Below the pieces are notes generated by a model. That model was not told the origin of the DNA. It searched no databases and was given only the letters and a program-made list of their open reading frames with translations. DNA of 64,000 nucleotides, from contig NZ_JAHKPU010000029.1 of NCBI RefSeq assembly GCF_018860505.1, positions 1 to 64,000 on the forward strand, read 5' to 3'. Below, one piece after another: positions 1 to 10,804 of the stretch. The translations under genes and the position numbers were made by a program. This DNA comes from Pacificibacter marinus. GTDB lineage: Bacteria > Pseudomonadota > Alphaproteobacteria > Rhodobacterales > Rhodobacteraceae. Each line of letters begins with the position of its first letter. Within the stretch, counting starts at the first letter, position 1.

Positions 1-915
1 CTGTGGGCCATTAAATGGCCCGTCACCAAGATTGGCCTCGGTCACAGGACAAAGACCCGCGACGGCTCCTGATTTGGCCATATTTACGGTCTCGGCCTCG
101 GTCATATGCGTTGCGTGAATTAGACACCAATCTGCGTTGACGTCCGCGTTGGTCAACAGCCAGTCCACAGGGCGGGCGTTCAGCCAAGCTTGCACATCGG
201 CGACCTCTTTGGGTTGTTCGGCGATGTGGATGTGCACTGGACCATCGGGTTTGGCGGACAAAACGGTTTTCAAATCCTCTGGCGATGTGGCGCGCAGCGA
301 ATGCGGGGCAATGCCCACGCGGCAATCCGCAGGCAGGTTTGACACGGCCACTTGCACCTGCCCCACCAAAGCGTTGAACCGATCCACGGAATTGCCAAAG
401 CGGGCTTGCCCTGCTGCAAGCGGCACTTTGCCCGCGCCGCCGTAGGTATATAAAACGGGTAAATGCGTCAGGCCAATGCCTGTTTCACTGGCCGCAGCCG
501 CGATGCGTGACGACAATTCGCCCAAGTTATCATAGGGCGTGCCGTTTGGTTGGTGGTGCAAATAATGAAACTCGCCAACGCTGGCATAGCCTGCTTCTTG
601 CATTTCCAAAAACACAAATCCGGCGATGGCCTCAACGTGTTCTGGCGTCAGATGTGCCGTGAACCGATACATCAAATCGCGCCATGTCCAAAAGCTGTCT
701 TTGCCTGCCATACGGAACTCGGTCATGCCTGACATCGCGCGTTGAAAACTGTGACTGTGTAGGTTTCCAAGCGCGGGCAGCAGTGTATCGACGATGGTGT
801 CATCTTGCGCGGGCGACTGGTTTTCCGCCACTGAAGTGATCTTACCATCGACAAGGATCAAGCGCACATTTGTGGCCCATCCGGATGAAAGCTTAGCTTG
901 TTTTGCAAAAATCAT
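1..915 (-). CDS. hutF: Formimidoylglutamate deiminase HutF (C-terminus cut by window edge)
   Basis: This is an amidohydrolase of the histidine pathway that turns N-formiminoglutamate into N-formylglutamate and ammonia in the cytoplasm. Reading the minus strand from the ATG at 915 gives 305 uninterrupted codons that run off the left edge, so the C-terminus is missing. Visible motifs are [13 protein letters not shown] (N-terminal metal-binding HxH), HIHIAEQ (metal ligand) and LIHATHM. A ribosome site GAGGAC lies just upstream of the start. It diverges from hutI across an 85-bp control region. Its presence with HutG indicates the five-step route that releases formate rather than formamide. HutF and atrazine-type deaminases are related, but the hut context settles the call. 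Confidence 0.9.
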   Translation of the reverse strand, partial: MIFAKQAKLSSGWATNVRLILVDGKITSVAENQSPAQDDTIVDTLLPALGNLHSHSFQRAMSGMTEFRMAGKDSFWTWRDLMYRFTAHLTPEHVEAIAGFVFLEMQEAGYASVGEFHYLHHQPNGTPYDNLGELSSRIAAAASETGIGLTHLPVLYTYGGAGKVPLAAGQARFGNSVDRFNALVGQVQVAVSNLPADCRVGIAPHSLRATSPEDLKTVLSAKPDGPVHIHIAEQPKEVADVQAWLNARPVDWLLTNADVNADWCLIHATHMTEAETVNMAKSGAVAGLCPVTEANLGDGPFNGPQ

Positions 916-931
916 TTGGCTGTCCTCAATT

Positions 932-949
932 TTTATGTATAGACATAAA
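932..949. promoter_or_regulatory. Palindromic operator between hutF and hutI, probable HutC site
   Basis: The sequence TTTATGTATAGACATAAA has perfect 7-bp arms (TTTATGT/ACATAAA) around a 4-bp centre. It lies in the short divergent control region, where a single repressor site could control both hutF and hutIHGU. The half TAGACATAA recurs exactly at 7128-7136, in front of the ABC transporter. HutC-family repressors are known to bind such AT-rich palindromes, but the assignment to this HutC is inference. Confidence 0.6.
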
Positions 950-1000
950 GCACACTTACACATACTAGAAAAGTACAAATTCAACAGTGGTGGAGCCAAA

Positions 1001-2212
1001 ATGACCCAAGATACTCAGGTTTTTGTGAATTTAAACCTTACAACGATGGGCGAGTCGGATGCGGCTTATGGCTGGATCGAAGATGGCGCCATCGTGGTGA
1101 CAGGCGGTATGATCGACTGGCTTGGCCCTGTGGATGATCTGCCCAACACTTATAAAAACCTACCGAGCACCGATCTTGGGGGGCGCGTTGTGACCCCCGG
1201 CCTGATCGATTGTCACACTCATGTTGTTCACGGCGGTGACCGCGCGGTTGAGTTTGAGATGCGTCTGAATGGTGCGAGTTACGAAGAGGTTGCACGCGCA
1301 GGCGGCGGTATTATTTCGACCGTGAAAGCCACACGTGGTGCTTCAGAACAAGAGCTGCTCGCATCCGCGTTGCGCCGTGTAGATGTGTTCATTGCAGAAG
1401 GCGTGACCACCATCGAGGTGAAATCGGGCTATGGTTTGGATGTTGAGACAGAGCTGCGGATGCTGCGTGTCGCACGCGCCATCGCAGATCACCGCCCCAT
1501 TCGCGTGAAAACCACATTCCTTGGTGCCCATGCAACCCCTGCCGAATTTGCAGGCCGCGATGATGCCTATATCGATGAGATTTGCATCCCCACTTTGCGC
1601 GCCGCCCATGCTGAAGGTTTGGTTGATGCGGTGGACGGGTTTTGCGAAGGCATCGCGTTTCAACCCGCCCAAATCGCCCGCGTTTTCAATGTTGCACAGC
1701 AACTCGGCCTACCGGTCAAGCTGCACGCAGAGCAGTTGTCCAATATCGGTGGCGCGAAACTCGCGGCAAAATTTGGCGCACTGTCCGCAGATCATATCGA
1801 ATACTTGGATGAGGACGGCGTCAAAGCGATGGCGCAAGCAGGCACCGTCGCGGTGATCTTGCCCGGCGCGTTCTACACCCTGCGCGAAACCCAAGCGCCG
1901 CCCATTGATTTGTTGCGCAAACACGGTGTGCCGATGGCTTTGGCGACGGATCTTAACCCAGGGACAGCGCCGATCAATTCGCTGCTTTTGACCCTAAATA
2001 TGGGCTGCACTCTTTTCCGTATGACACCTGAAGAAGCCCTGCGCGGCGCGACCCAAAATGCGGCGCGCGCTCTTGGCCTAACGGATGTCGGGACATTGGC
2101 CGTTGGCAAGCGCGCTGACATGGCCGTTTGGGACATCAAGCACCCAGCCGAACTGGCGTATCGCATCGGCTTTAACCCACTTTATTCTCGCATTTTTGGA
2201 GGCACATCGTGA
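1001..2212 (+). CDS. hutI: Imidazolonepropionase HutI
   Basis: This amidohydrolase opens imidazolone-5-propionate to N-formiminoglutamate, the third step of histidine degradation. The ATG at 1001 follows GTGGAG and gives a normal 403-residue protein; an open frame extends upstream to 794 but would run through the operator and into hutF. The metal-binding motif CHTHVVHGG is at residues 71-79, with further metal-site motifs KLHAEQ and LATDLNPGT downstream. It is the first gene of hutIHGU, and its stop overlaps the GTG start of hutH (GTGA), indicating translational coupling. Confidence 0.95.
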   Translation: MTQDTQVFVNLNLTTMGESDAAYGWIEDGAIVVTGGMIDWLGPVDDLPNTYKNLPSTDLGGRVVTPGLIDCHTHVVHGGDRAVEFEMRLNGASYEEVARAGGGIISTVKATRGASEQELLASALRRVDVFIAEGVTTIEVKSGYGLDVETELRMLRVARAIADHRPIRVKTTFLGAHATPAEFAGRDDAYIDEICIPTLRAAHAEGLVDAVDGFCEGIAFQPAQIARVFNVAQQLGLPVKLHAEQLSNIGGAKLAAKFGALSADHIEYLDEDGVKAMAQAGTVAVILPGAFYTLRETQAPPIDLLRKHGVPMALATDLNPGTAPINSLLLTLNMGCTLFRMTPEEALRGATQNAARALGLTDVGTLAVGKRADMAVWDIKHPAELAYRIGFNPLYSRIFGGTS

Positions 2213-3747
2213 CCACATTAACCCTCACTCCTGGCGCTGTTACGTTAGACGATCTTGCGACCATCTATTGGGATGAGGCCTCAGTGCGTCTTGACCCTAT
2301 TTGTCATCCTGACATCGAGCGTGCCCATGCGCGGATTTCAAAAGCGGTTGCTGGAACGGATGCCGTTTACGGTGTGAACACGGGCTTTGGTAAATTGGCC
2401 TCGGTCAAGATTGAATCCAAAGACACCACGACGCTGCAACGCAATTTGATTTTGTCGCATTGCTGCGGTGTTGGCCCTGCGATTTCGCGCCGTCATGCGC
2501 GTTTGTTGATGGCGCTTAAATTGCTCAGCTTGGGTCGTGGTGCATCTGGTGTGCGGCTTGAGGTTGTGACTTTGATCGAAGGCATGCTTGCCAAAGGCGT
2601 GACGCCTGTGATCCCCGCGCAGGGGTCTGTGGGGGCCTCAGGCGATTTGGCGCCCTTGGCCCATATGGCCGCCGCAATGATGGGGCATGGCGAGGCCGAA
2701 TTTGACGGACAAGTGATGTCTGGTGACAAAGCCCTGAAAGCTGCAGGCCTGACGCCTGTTGTGCTTGGCCCCAAAGAAGGCCTCGCGTTGATCAACGGCA
2801 CTCAGTTTTCGACCGCTTTTGCGCTTGCTGGATTGTTTGGTGCTTGGCGTGCGGCGCATTCCGCACTGGTCACATCGGCTTTGTCCACGGATGCCATCAT
2901 GGGGTCCACAGCGCCGCTGCAACCTGAAATTCATACCCTACGTGGCCATCTTGGACAGATTCAAGCGGGCGAAACCATGCGTGCGCTTTTGGATGGATCA
3001 GATATTCGTGAAAGTCATGTGGTTGATGATGCGCGGGTCCAAGACCCTTACTGCATCCGCTGTCAACCGCAGGTCACAGGCGCGGCTATGGATGTGTTGC
3101 GCATGGCCGCGCGCACGCTTGAGACCGAGGCCAATGCCGCAACAGACAATCCACTGGTGTTGATTGAGGCCGATGTCATCGTATCGGGCGGCAACTTCCA
3201 TGCCGAACCTGTTGGCTTTGCTGCTGATATGATCGCCTTGGCGATTGCCGAGATTGGCGCGATTGCGCAACGTCGTGTGGCTTTGATCGTTGATCCTGTG
3301 CTCAGCTTTAATTTGCCGCCCTTTTTGACCCATAATCCGGGCCTGAACAGTGGCTATATGATTGCCGAAGTCACCACTGCGGCGTTGATGAGTGAAAACA
3401 AACATCTGGCAAATCCTTGTGTGACAGACAGCACGCCGACATCAGCCAACCAAGAAGACCACGTATCTATGGCCGCTCACGGGGCGCGTCGCTTGGGGGC
3501 GATGAACGAAAACCTCGCGCGTATTTTGGGTGTTGAGTTGCTTTGCGCGGCTCAAGGCATCGATTTCCGCGCGCCTTTGGCGACCAGCGCCGCCTTGCAA
3601 CAGGTCGTGATGCGCGTGCGCCAAGAGGTCGAAACCATGGGCGAAGATCGTTACCTCGCCCCTGATCTAGAACGCGCAGCTGTGATGATCACGTCTGGTG
3701 ACATCGTGACTGCTGCAGGTATCGCCATGCCGGAGTTGAGCCTATGA
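2209..3747 (+). CDS. hutH: Histidine ammonia-lyase HutH
   Basis: HutH removes ammonia from L-histidine to give trans-urocanate, the entry step of the pathway. The protein has 512 residues, the usual family length. The Ala143-Ser144-Gly145 triad that cyclises to the MIO prosthetic group is present in [10 protein letters not shown], and the catalytic tyrosine region [14 protein letters not shown] is at residues 51-64. The start is GTG at 2209, behind a GGAGG at 2198-2202 and overlapping the hutI stop. Its own stop overlaps the hutG start (ATGA). Tyrosine or phenylalanine ammonia-lyase would be alternatives by family, but the operon makes histidine the substrate. Confidence 0.95.
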   Translation: MTTLTLTPGAVTLDDLATIYWDEASVRLDPICHPDIERAHARISKAVAGTDAVYGVNTGFGKLASVKIESKDTTTLQRNLILSHCCGVGPAISRRHARLLMALKLLSLGRGASGVRLEVVTLIEGMLAKGVTPVIPAQGSVGASGDLAPLAHMAAAMMGHGEAEFDGQVMSGDKALKAAGLTPVVLGPKEGLALINGTQFSTAFALAGLFGAWRAAHSALVTSALSTDAIMGSTAPLQPEIHTLRGHLGQIQAGETMRALLDGSDIRESHVVDDARVQDPYCIRCQPQVTGAAMDVLRMAARTLETEANAATDNPLVLIEADVIVSGGNFHAEPVGFAADMIALAIAEIGAIAQRRVALIVDPVLSFNLPPFLTHNPGLNSGYMIAEVTTAALMSENKHLANPCVTDSTPTSANQEDHVSMAAHGARRLGAMNENLARILGVELLCAAQGIDFRAPLATSAALQQVVMRVRQEVETMGEDRYLAPDLERAAVMITSGDIVTAAGIAMPELSL

Positions 3748-4544
3748 CCCCTGTAGAAATCACCCAAGGTGACAGCCCTATCGTTCTTGGATTGCCGCAC
3801 ACTGGGACCTTTGTTCCCGATGATGTTTTAGCTGACCTAAACGATCGCGGGCGTGGGCTGGATGATACCGACTGGCACATTCATCAGCTTTATGACGGTG
3901 TTTTAGATGGTGCGACAACCGTGCGCGCCACCTTCCACCGTTATGTCGTGGATGCCAATCGCGATCCTTCTGGCGTCTCGCTTTACCCTGGTCAAAACAC
4001 CACGGGACTTGTGCCTTTGACCGATTTCGACGGTCATGACATTTGGACTATAGCCCCAACAGAGGTCGCGATTGAAGCGCGTCGTCAGACCTATCACGCG
4101 GCTTATCATGCCGCGTTGCAGGCTGAATTGAATCGGGTGCGCGATATTCATGGCATCGCGATTTTGTATGATTGCCACTCGATCCGTTCAAACATTCCGT
4201 TTTTGTTTGAGGGCACATTGCCAGATTTTAACATCGGTACAAACCTCGGCGCGACATGTGCGCCTGAAATCGAAGCCCTCACGCAAGATATTTGCAGGGC
4301 CGCCGCTGGCTATACCTCGATCACAAATGGTCGTTTCAAGGGCGGCTGGACCACACGCCATTATGGCCGTCCAGCAGAGGGGGTCCACGCCATCCAAATG
4401 GAGTTGGCACAAAGCACGTATTTGCGGGATGAAGCTGCCCCTTGGACCTATGACGCTGATAAATCGGAACGCCTGCGCGTTCATCTTTCGTCTATTTTGA
4501 CACAATTGGCCGTATTGGCCCCGACTTTGAAAGGCACATCATGA
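3744..4544 (+). CDS. hutG: N-formylglutamate deformylase HutG
   Basis: HutG hydrolyses N-formylglutamate to glutamate and formate, the last step of the HutF-type route. The protein has 266 residues and carries N-formylglutamate amidohydrolase family signatures: [10 protein letters not shown] near the N-terminus and [10 protein letters not shown] around residue 140, both likely zinc-site regions, with [11 protein letters not shown] between them. It overlaps hutH and hutU by ATGA on each side. This is the deformylase family, not the agmatinase-like formiminoglutamase, which agrees with the presence of hutF at the left edge. Confidence 0.92.
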   Translation: MTPVEITQGDSPIVLGLPHTGTFVPDDVLADLNDRGRGLDDTDWHIHQLYDGVLDGATTVRATFHRYVVDANRDPSGVSLYPGQNTTGLVPLTDFDGHDIWTIAPTEVAIEARRQTYHAAYHAALQAELNRVRDIHGIAILYDCHSIRSNIPFLFEGTLPDFNIGTNLGATCAPEIEALTQDICRAAAGYTSITNGRFKGGWTTRHYGRPAEGVHAIQMELAQSTYLRDEAAPWTYDADKSERLRVHLSSILTQLAVLAPTLKGTS

Positions 4545-6208
4545 GCGATCCGCGCAAGAACACCCGTGATATTTATCCCGCAACAGGCACAGAACTTTCT
4601 GCCAAGAGCTGGCTAACTGAAGCGCCTTTGCGGATGTTGATGAACAACTTGCACCCCGATGTGGCGGAAAACCCGCATGAATTGGTGGTTTATGGCGGTA
4701 TCGGCCGCGCCGCGCGCACGTGGAAAGATTATGATTTGATCGTCGCAGCTTTGCGTGATCTGGAAGAAGATCAAACCTTGATGGTGCAATCAGGCAAGCC
4801 AGTTGGCGTGTTCCAGACCCACAAAGACGCACCACGCGTTTTGATAGCGAACTCCAACCTTGTGCCGCATTGGGCGACATGGGATCACTTCAACGAGCTC
4901 GATAAAAAAGGTCTGGCGATGTATGGCCAGATGACCGCTGGGTCTTGGATCTACATCGGCAGTCAAGGTATTGTGCAAGGCACTTATGAAACGTTTGTCG
5001 AGGCTGGCCGCCAGCATTACAACGGTGATTTGACGGGCAAATGGGTCTTGACTGGTGGTCTTGGCGGTATGGGCGGCGCGCAGCCTTTGGCGGCCGTGAT
5101 GGCGGGGGCTTGCTGTTTGGCGGTTGAATGCAACACCGACAGCATCGATTTCCGTCTGCGCACAAAATACGTGGACGAAAAAGCGTCATCGCTTGACGAA
5201 GCCTTGTCGATGATTGATCGCTGGACGAAAGCGGGAGAGGCGAAATCTGTTGGTCTTTTGGGCAACGCTGCCGACGTTTTTGCTGAAATCGCGGCGCGCG
5301 GCATTCGTCCTGATATGGTGACAGACCAAACCTCTGCCCACGATCCGATCAACGGTTATCTGCCCCAAGGCTGGACCATGGCAGAGTGGAAAGAAAAGCG
5401 CGAAAGTGACCCTAAAGCAGTGGAAGCAGCGGCACGCGCTTCGATGAAAGTACATGTGCAAGCGATGCTCGATTTGCAGAAAATGGGCGTTCCGACCTTT
5501 GATTACGGCAATAACATCCGTCAGGTGGCCTTGGACGAAGGGTTGAAAGATGCCTTTGATTTCCCTGGTTTTGTGCCAGCTTACATCCGCCCACTATTTT
5601 GTCGCGGCATCGGTCCGTTCCGTTGGGCGGCTTTGTCTGGCGACCCTGAGGACATCTATAAAACAGATGCTAAGGTGAAAGAAATTTTGGCCGAAGATAA
5701 ACATCTGCACAATTGGCTGGATATGGCGCGTGAGCGGATTGCTTTTCAAGGTCTGCCAGCGCGTATTTGTTGGGTCGGTCTGGGTGTGCGTCACAAGCTG
5801 GGTCTCGCGTTTAATGAGATGGTGCGTAACGGCGAATTGTCCGCGCCCATCGTAATCGGCCGTGACCATTTGGATTCAGGCTCTGTTGCCTCGCCAAACC
5901 GCGAAACGGAAAGCATGAAGGACGGCTCTGACGCAGTTTCTGATTGGCCGCTGTTGAACGCTTTACTGAACACGGCCTCAGGTGCCACATGGGTGTCATT
6001 GCATCACGGCGGCGGCGTTGGCATGGGGTTTTCCCAGCACTCTGGCATGGTGATCTGTTGTGATGGATCCGAAGACGCAGATCGCCGCATCGCACGTGTG
6101 TTATGGAACGATCCGGCCACAGGCGTGATGCGTCACGCAGACGCTGGCTATGACATTGCACTGGATTGCGCCCGTGAGAACGGTCTGAATCTGCCTGGTA
6201 TTTTGTAA
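4541..6208 (+). CDS. hutU: Urocanate hydratase HutU
   Basis: HutU adds water to urocanate, using tightly bound NAD+ as an electrophilic cofactor, to give imidazolonepropionate. The protein has 555 residues, typical of the family. The NAD-binding segment [17 protein letters not shown] and the conserved cysteine region [20 protein letters not shown] are both present and intact, followed by [15 protein letters not shown] near the C-terminus. It is the last gene of hutIHGU and ends 57 bp from the convergent hutC, with a hairpin in between. Confidence 0.96.
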   Translation: MSDPRKNTRDIYPATGTELSAKSWLTEAPLRMLMNNLHPDVAENPHELVVYGGIGRAARTWKDYDLIVAALRDLEEDQTLMVQSGKPVGVFQTHKDAPRVLIANSNLVPHWATWDHFNELDKKGLAMYGQMTAGSWIYIGSQGIVQGTYETFVEAGRQHYNGDLTGKWVLTGGLGGMGGAQPLAAVMAGACCLAVECNTDSIDFRLRTKYVDEKASSLDEALSMIDRWTKAGEAKSVGLLGNAADVFAEIAARGIRPDMVTDQTSAHDPINGYLPQGWTMAEWKEKRESDPKAVEAAARASMKVHVQAMLDLQKMGVPTFDYGNNIRQVALDEGLKDAFDFPGFVPAYIRPLFCRGIGPFRWAALSGDPEDIYKTDAKVKEILAEDKHLHNWLDMARERIAFQGLPARICWVGLGVRHKLGLAFNEMVRNGELSAPIVIGRDHLDSGSVASPNRETESMKDGSDAVSDWPLLNALLNTASGATWVSLHHGGGVGMGFSQHSGMVICCDGSEDADRRIARVLWNDPATGVMRHADAGYDIALDCARENGLNLPGIL

Positions 6209-6241
6209 AAACAGACCGCCGCAACCTTTCGGCTGCGGCGG
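6209..6241 (-). terminator. Hairpin between hutU and hutC, terminator for hutC
   Basis: Arms CCGCCGCA (6216-6223) and TGCGGCGG (6234-6241) form an 8-bp GC-rich stem, which can extend with two more C-G pairs past one mismatch. On the minus strand the stem is followed by TCTGTTTTT, the pattern of an intrinsic terminator for hutC. On the plus strand no T-run follows, so termination of hutU by the same hairpin is less certain. Confidence 0.65.
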
Positions 6242-6265
6242 TTCAACGATCTACGGTGCGAGAGG

Positions 6266-6955
6266 TCAAAAGCGCGTGGTTAATCGATGACCTGGGCGGT
6301 ATGAAAACCGCACATAGGTGACAGCATCGTTTTCCCACCATGTCGAACGTTCTATTGTGAACAAAGGATCACCCACAGAGCAGGACAAGTATTCCGACAG
6401 TTTTTCATCTGCCAATCCCGCGGACAAATTGATTTCGGCCTCTGAAAAGGGAATGGTCGCGATAAGCCATTCGCTTGGGCCGTTTTCGGAAAAATCTGCG
6501 GTTTCTGCCGCAGGTAGTGCGGTTAGGTTGATCCAGCGGTCTTCATGCTCGTATGGAGTGCCATCGGCATAGTGCATACAGACCAGATGCAAAACCATGC
6601 CGTCATCAGGCAATCTAAGCCGCGCGCGCAACCAATCGGGCGCGACCCGCACGCTGCGACGGGCCAAAGAGTATCGGTAGGACGCGCCTTTGTCTTCGAT
6701 CTCGTTACGTATAACCGGAATATCAAAACGGGCTTGCCGGATCGGCGATATGCGCACACGGGTTCCAGCTTTGCGGCGGCGTTCGATGATGCCATCGTCT
6801 GACAGCTCTCGCATCGCGCGATTGACTGTTGCTCGGGCACATTTATACGTCTCGGCAAGGTCCACTTCGTTTGGCACCAAATCACCGGGCGCCCAGTCGC
6901 CTTTGATGATCTTTGCCAAAATGTCAGACTTGACCTCTTTGTACGTGATTTTCAT
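6266..6955 (-). CDS. hutC: Histidine utilisation repressor HutC (GntR/UTRA family)
   Basis: This 229-residue transcription factor has an N-terminal GntR winged helix (YKEVKSDILAKIIKGDWAPGD, then ETYKCARATVNRAMREL and IIERRRKAGTRV) and a C-terminal UTRA ligand-binding domain ending PGHRLTTRF. HutC proteins repress hut genes and are released by urocanate. It converges on hutU and lies back to back with the ABC transporter, separated by about 200 bp. Its targets here are probably the palindrome at 932-949 and the related half-site at 7128-7136. Confidence 0.88.
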   Translation of the reverse strand: MKITYKEVKSDILAKIIKGDWAPGDLVPNEVDLAETYKCARATVNRAMRELSDDGIIERRRKAGTRVRISPIRQARFDIPVIRNEIEDKGASYRYSLARRSVRVAPDWLRARLRLPDDGMVLHLVCMHYADGTPYEHEDRWINLTALPAAETADFSENGPSEWLIATIPFSEAEINLSAGLADEKLSEYLSCSVGDPLFTIERSTWWENDAVTYVRFSYRPGHRLTTRF

Positions 6956-7121
6956 AAATGACCAATTCTTATGCTTTGCGTCTAGTAAAACAGCACAGAC
7001 CTATAAGTGCTAAAACAGTCTGAGCCAAGCATCCCCCTACCCACGTTGACCAAAAAGAAAATCTAAACGGTCATATAGCTAGACTGACTTGACGATACAG
7101 CCTGTTCGTCTCACCATCCTA

Positions 7122-7136
7122 TTAATCTAGACATAA
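7122..7136. promoter_or_regulatory. HutC-like half-site upstream of the ABC permease
   Basis: TAGACATAA at 7128-7136 is identical to the right half of the hut palindrome at 940-948. The opposite arm, TTAATCTA, is a degraded copy. The site ends 23 bp before the preferred ATG of the permease gene, which suggests that transporter expression is tied to the hut regulon. This rests on one 9-base match and is an inference. Confidence 0.4.
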
Positions 7137-7159
7137 TGCAATATATCCAGACAAAAGTA

Positions 7160-8122
7160 ATGAATATGAACTCAATCCAGTCGATCATCCTCAAACGTTT
7201 ATTCAGTGGCCTGCTAACGTTGTGGATTGTAACCGTCATCATTTTTGCTGCGATTGAGTTGCTGCCCGGTGATATTGCGACAGAAAAACTAGGACAAGCG
7301 GCAACCCCAGAAAGCTTAGCTGCCTTTCGTGAAAAATTTGATCTGAACCGTCCGGTGGTGGAACGATATATCTCTTGGCTTGGCGGGGCTGTGACGGGGG
7401 ATTTTGGCATCTCTTTATCCAACCAGCGTCCGATTTCAGAACTGATAGGCCAACGCACCGCCAACACATTTTTCCTTGCGGGATATGCGGCGTCCATCGC
7501 TGTGCCGATTGCGGTCATATCTGGCATGATGGCGGCTCTTTACAACGGGTCTGTGTTTGATCGCGTGCTGTCCGGCACAACTCTGGCGGCGATTTCGTTT
7601 CCTGAATTTTTTATCGCCTATATTCTGATCCTTGTGTTTTCTGTAGGTCTTGGCTGGTTCCCGAGTCTTGCCAATGTGGATGTGGACACCAGTTTGGGCG
7701 AACGGCTTTACAAAACCTTTTTACCCGCAATGACACTGACCTTGATCGTGCTGGCCTATATGATGCGCATGACGCGGGCTGCGATTTTGAACCTCTTGGC
7801 GCTGCCCTATATCGAAATGGCGCATCTGAAAGGGATCAAACGCTGGCGTGTGATCGCAGTCCATGCCTTGCCAAATGCGCTTGCGCCGATCATCAATGTT
7901 ATCGCGCTGAACCTTGCCTATCTGATCGTTGGAGTGGTTCTGGTCGAGGTGGTTTTTGTCTACCCTGGCCTTGGGCAAGTGCTTGTTGATGCCGTCTCGA
8001 ACCGAGACGTCACCGTTGTGCAAGCGGCCTGTTTGATCTTTGCCGCGACATATATTTTGCTCAATCTGTTGGCAGACATCCTGTCGATCATCGCAAATCC
8101 ACGCCTCCTACATCCGAGATAA
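7160..8122 (+). CDS. ABC transporter permease, DppB/OppB type
   Basis: This is an inner-membrane permease of a peptide/nickel-type ABC importer, about 320 residues. It has the hallmark N-terminal helix ILKRLFSGLLTLWIVTVIIF, the LPGDIA segment, the RFDLNRP-like loop (KFDLNRPVVERY), and the cytoplasmic coupling loop EMAHLKGIKRWRVIAVHALPNALAP. An in-frame ATG at 7136 overlaps the candidate operator, so the ATG at 7160 (or 7166) is preferred. It is followed after 3 bp by the second permease. The substrate is unknown; the position next to hutC suggests an imidazole compound or histidine-containing peptide. Confidence 0.85.
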   Translation: MNMNSIQSIILKRLFSGLLTLWIVTVIIFAAIELLPGDIATEKLGQAATPESLAAFREKFDLNRPVVERYISWLGGAVTGDFGISLSNQRPISELIGQRTANTFFLAGYAASIAVPIAVISGMMAALYNGSVFDRVLSGTTLAAISFPEFFIAYILILVFSVGLGWFPSLANVDVDTSLGERLYKTFLPAMTLTLIVLAYMMRMTRAAILNLLALPYIEMAHLKGIKRWRVIAVHALPNALAPIINVIALNLAYLIVGVVLVEVVFVYPGLGQVLVDAVSNRDVTVVQAACLIFAATYILLNLLADILSIIANPRLLHPR

Positions 8123-8125
8123 GAC

Positions 8126-8983
8126 ATGAACAATTTGATTTTTCATCTGCGCGATGCGCCTGTTTCCGCGTGGGTTGGCATTGTCATCGTCGCTTTTTAC
8201 GCCTTCCTTGCCATTTGCGCGCCTGTGCTGGCCCCTTACGCTGAAAGTGTTTCTGTTGGTGCGCAATATCAAACGTGGACTTCGGCACATTATCTGGGCA
8301 CTGACGCTTTGGGCCGTGATGTGATGTCTCGGCTCATCTATGGCGCACGCAATACGGTTGGTATCGCCCTTGCCACCACGTTCCTCGCCTTCACCCTTGG
8401 CGCGTCTTGGGGACTTTTGGCTGCGACTCTTGGCGGTTGGTTTGACACAATCAGTTCGCGCCTTATTGACGTCTTGATGGCGATTCCGCCCTTGATTTTT
8501 GCTCTGCTCATTTTGACAATCACGGGCACCTCAGTGGTGGCTTTGATCCTTGTTATCGCCATTTTAGACAGCACCCGTGTGTTCCGTTTGTCACGCGCCG
8601 TTGCCCAAGGCATCTTAACGATGGATTATATCGAGGTCGCGCGGATGCGCGGCGAAGGTATGTTCTGGTTGATCCGCAAAGAGGTTCTGCCCAATGCGGC
8701 AGCGCCTTTGATCGCTGAATTCGGATTGCGGTTTTGTTTTGTCTTTTTGTTCATCTCGGCTTTGTCGTTCCTCGGCTTGGGCATTCAACCCCCGACCGCA
8801 GATTGGGGCGGAATGGTGCGTGAAAGCGCCAAACTGATCGCATTTGCCAATTTCAGCTCATGGGAAAGCGCCACCTTTGGTCTGGCACCTTTGTTGCCAG
8901 CTGGTGCTATCGCGATTCTCACCATTGGGGTGAATCTTGTGGTGGATTGGGTTCTACATTTATCCTCCGGCCTGAAGGAATAA
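8126..8983 (+). CDS. ABC transporter permease, DppC/OppC type
   Basis: This second permease of the importer has 285 residues. It shows DppC-family features: the extracytoplasmic HYLGTDALGRDVMSRLIYGAR motif after the first helix, about six membrane segments, and the EAA-type coupling loop YIEVARMRGEGMFWLIRKEVLPNAAAPL. It sits between the first permease (3-bp gap) and the ATPase (3-bp gap), so the three genes form one transcript. It should pair with the DppB-like subunit and the double ATPase to move the ligand delivered by the binding protein encoded at 14186-15742. Confidence 0.87.
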   Translation: MNNLIFHLRDAPVSAWVGIVIVAFYAFLAICAPVLAPYAESVSVGAQYQTWTSAHYLGTDALGRDVMSRLIYGARNTVGIALATTFLAFTLGASWGLLAATLGGWFDTISSRLIDVLMAIPPLIFALLILTITGTSVVALILVIAILDSTRVFRLSRAVAQGILTMDYIEVARMRGEGMFWLIRKEVLPNAAAPLIAEFGLRFCFVFLFISALSFLGLGIQPPTADWGGMVRESAKLIAFANFSSWESATFGLAPLLPAGAIAILTIGVNLVVDWVLHLSSGLKE

Positions 8984-8986
8984 GCC

Positions 8987-10624
8987 ATGTCAGATACATT
9001 GCTTGATATGAAAAATGTCATGATCGAAGGCCGATCAGACAGACAGTGGAAACCAATCATCAAAGGCGTTGATCTGTCTCTAAAGCGTGGCGAAATCCTT
9101 GGGTTGATCGGGGAAAGCGGTGCGGGCAAATCAACTCTTGGGCTGGCTGCTATGGGCTATACCAAAGGCGGTTGTCGCATCAGCGGCGGCAGTATCAATT
9201 TTGATGGGATTGAACTGGCGGGGGCCTCAAACGAGGCGCTGCGCCAATTGCGTGGCAAACGGATCGCCTATGTTGCGCAATCGGCGGCTTCGGCCTTTAA
9301 TCCTGCGTTTAAATTGATCAACCAATTTGGTGAAGCACCGGTGCAACATGGCGTTTTATCCAAAGCCCAAGCGCAATCCGACGCGATTGAATTGTATCGC
9401 AAAATTCGCTTGCCCAATCCTGAAACCATCGGCTTTCGTTATCCGCACCAAGTGTCAGGCGGGCAGTTGCAGCGGGCAATGACGGCGATGGCGATGGCGT
9501 GTCGCCCCGATCTGATCATCTTTGACGAACCAACCACGGCTTTGGATGTGACCACTCAGATCGAAGTTTTAGCTGCGATCCGTGACATCGTGCGCGAATA
9601 CAACACGGCCGCGATCTATATTACCCATGATCTGGCTGTCGTGGCGCAGATGGCCGACCACATCAAAGTCTTGCTGCGCGGCGAAGAGGTCGAACAGGCC
9701 CCTGCCCGTGAGATGTTGTCCAATCCGCAAGAAGATTACACCAAATCTCTTTGGGCTGTGCGCGAGTTTCGCCGTGCGCCACGACCCCCTCGTGACGTGA
9801 ATGAGACGCCTTTGCTGGTCGTTGAAAATGTCTCAGCCGCTTACGGCCCCGTGAAAGTGTTGAATGATGTATCCGTGACCATCAAGCGTGGCAGCACTGT
9901 TGCTATCGTTGGTGAAAGCGGATCTGGAAAATCCACGCTTGCGCGGGTGATAATGGGTCTGTTGCCCCCGTCCAAGGGTGGTATTGTCTATGATGGCACA
10001 GCGTTGGAAGGCGTCGGTTCAAAACGCAAACGCGGGTTGAAACGCCACATCCAAATGATCCACCAGATGGCCGACACGGCACTGAATCCTAAGCAACGGA
10101 TTAAAGATATCATTGGTCGCCCTTTGGATTTCTTTATCGGGCTGAAAGGTGCCGCCAAGGACGCGCGTATCAGAGAGCTTTTGACCCTGATCGAGCTTGA
10201 CCCAGACGAGTTCATGCACCGTTATCCATCCGAGCTGTCCGGCGGGCAAAAACAACGTATCTGTATTGCGCGCGCTCTCGCGGCCGAGCCCACTTTTATT
10301 ATCTGCGACGAAGTGACATCAGCGCTGGATCAACTGGTGGCCGAAGGGATTTTGCGCCTGTTGGACCGGCTGCAACGCGAGTTGGATTTGACTTATATGT
10401 TCATCACTCATGACATCGCCACGGTGCGTTCAATCGCAGATGAAGTCGTCGTCATGCAACACGGTGTGATCGTTGAACAAGGCACAAATGATGACATTTT
10501 CACGCCCCCACACGCGCCCTATACTGAGTTGCTGCTGTCATCTGTTCCTGAGATGGACCCAGATTGGTTGAGCAATTTACTGGCAGAGCGCGCGGAGGAA
10601 TCTGCACAGGCAAGTTTGACCTGA
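8987..10624 (+). CDS. ABC transporter ATPase, fused DppD-DppF double domain
   Basis: This 545-residue protein contains two complete nucleotide-binding domains. The first has Walker [10 protein letters not shown] (about residue 43), signature [10 protein letters not shown] and Walker [10 protein letters not shown]. The second has Walker [10 protein letters not shown] (about residue 308), signature [10 protein letters not shown] and Walker [10 protein letters not shown]. Oligopeptide C-terminal-type extensions follow each domain. Fused ATPases of this kind energise dipeptide-type importers without a second subunit. It ends the transporter operon; about 180 bp of sequence with no convincing gene follows before the convergent reductase gene. 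Confidence 0.88.
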   Translation: MSDTLLDMKNVMIEGRSDRQWKPIIKGVDLSLKRGEILGLIGESGAGKSTLGLAAMGYTKGGCRISGGSINFDGIELAGASNEALRQLRGKRIAYVAQSAASAFNPAFKLINQFGEAPVQHGVLSKAQAQSDAIELYRKIRLPNPETIGFRYPHQVSGGQLQRAMTAMAMACRPDLIIFDEPTTALDVTTQIEVLAAIRDIVREYNTAAIYITHDLAVVAQMADHIKVLLRGEEVEQAPAREMLSNPQEDYTKSLWAVREFRRAPRPPRDVNETPLLVVENVSAAYGPVKVLNDVSVTIKRGSTVAIVGESGSGKSTLARVIMGLLPPSKGGIVYDGTALEGVGSKRKRGLKRHIQMIHQMADTALNPKQRIKDIIGRPLDFFIGLKGAAKDARIRELLTLIELDPDEFMHRYPSELSGGQKQRICIARALAAEPTFIICDEVTSALDQLVAEGILRLLDRLQRELDLTYMFITHDIATVRSIADEVVVMQHGVIVEQGTNDDIFTPPHAPYTELLLSSVPEMDPDWLSNLLAERAEESAQASLT

Positions 10625-10804
10625 TCCAACCTCGGCTTCGCAGCGTTTACGCCGAAGGGGATGGATATGTCACCATTTTTGGCGCGCCGGCACAGGCTTA
10701 TATCGTTCATAAGAGACAAATTGCGCGAGGCCTGTTCGCTCTGACAAGAAGGCACGTCGTAGGATAACTGGCGAAAGCTGCATCCTTGTCAGGCGTTTAA
10801 GTTG

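Noticed and set aside
794-1000. N-terminal extension of HutI from an upstream ATG
   Set aside because: It would cross the operator and overlap hutF; the ATG at 1001 has a ribosome site and gives the normal length.
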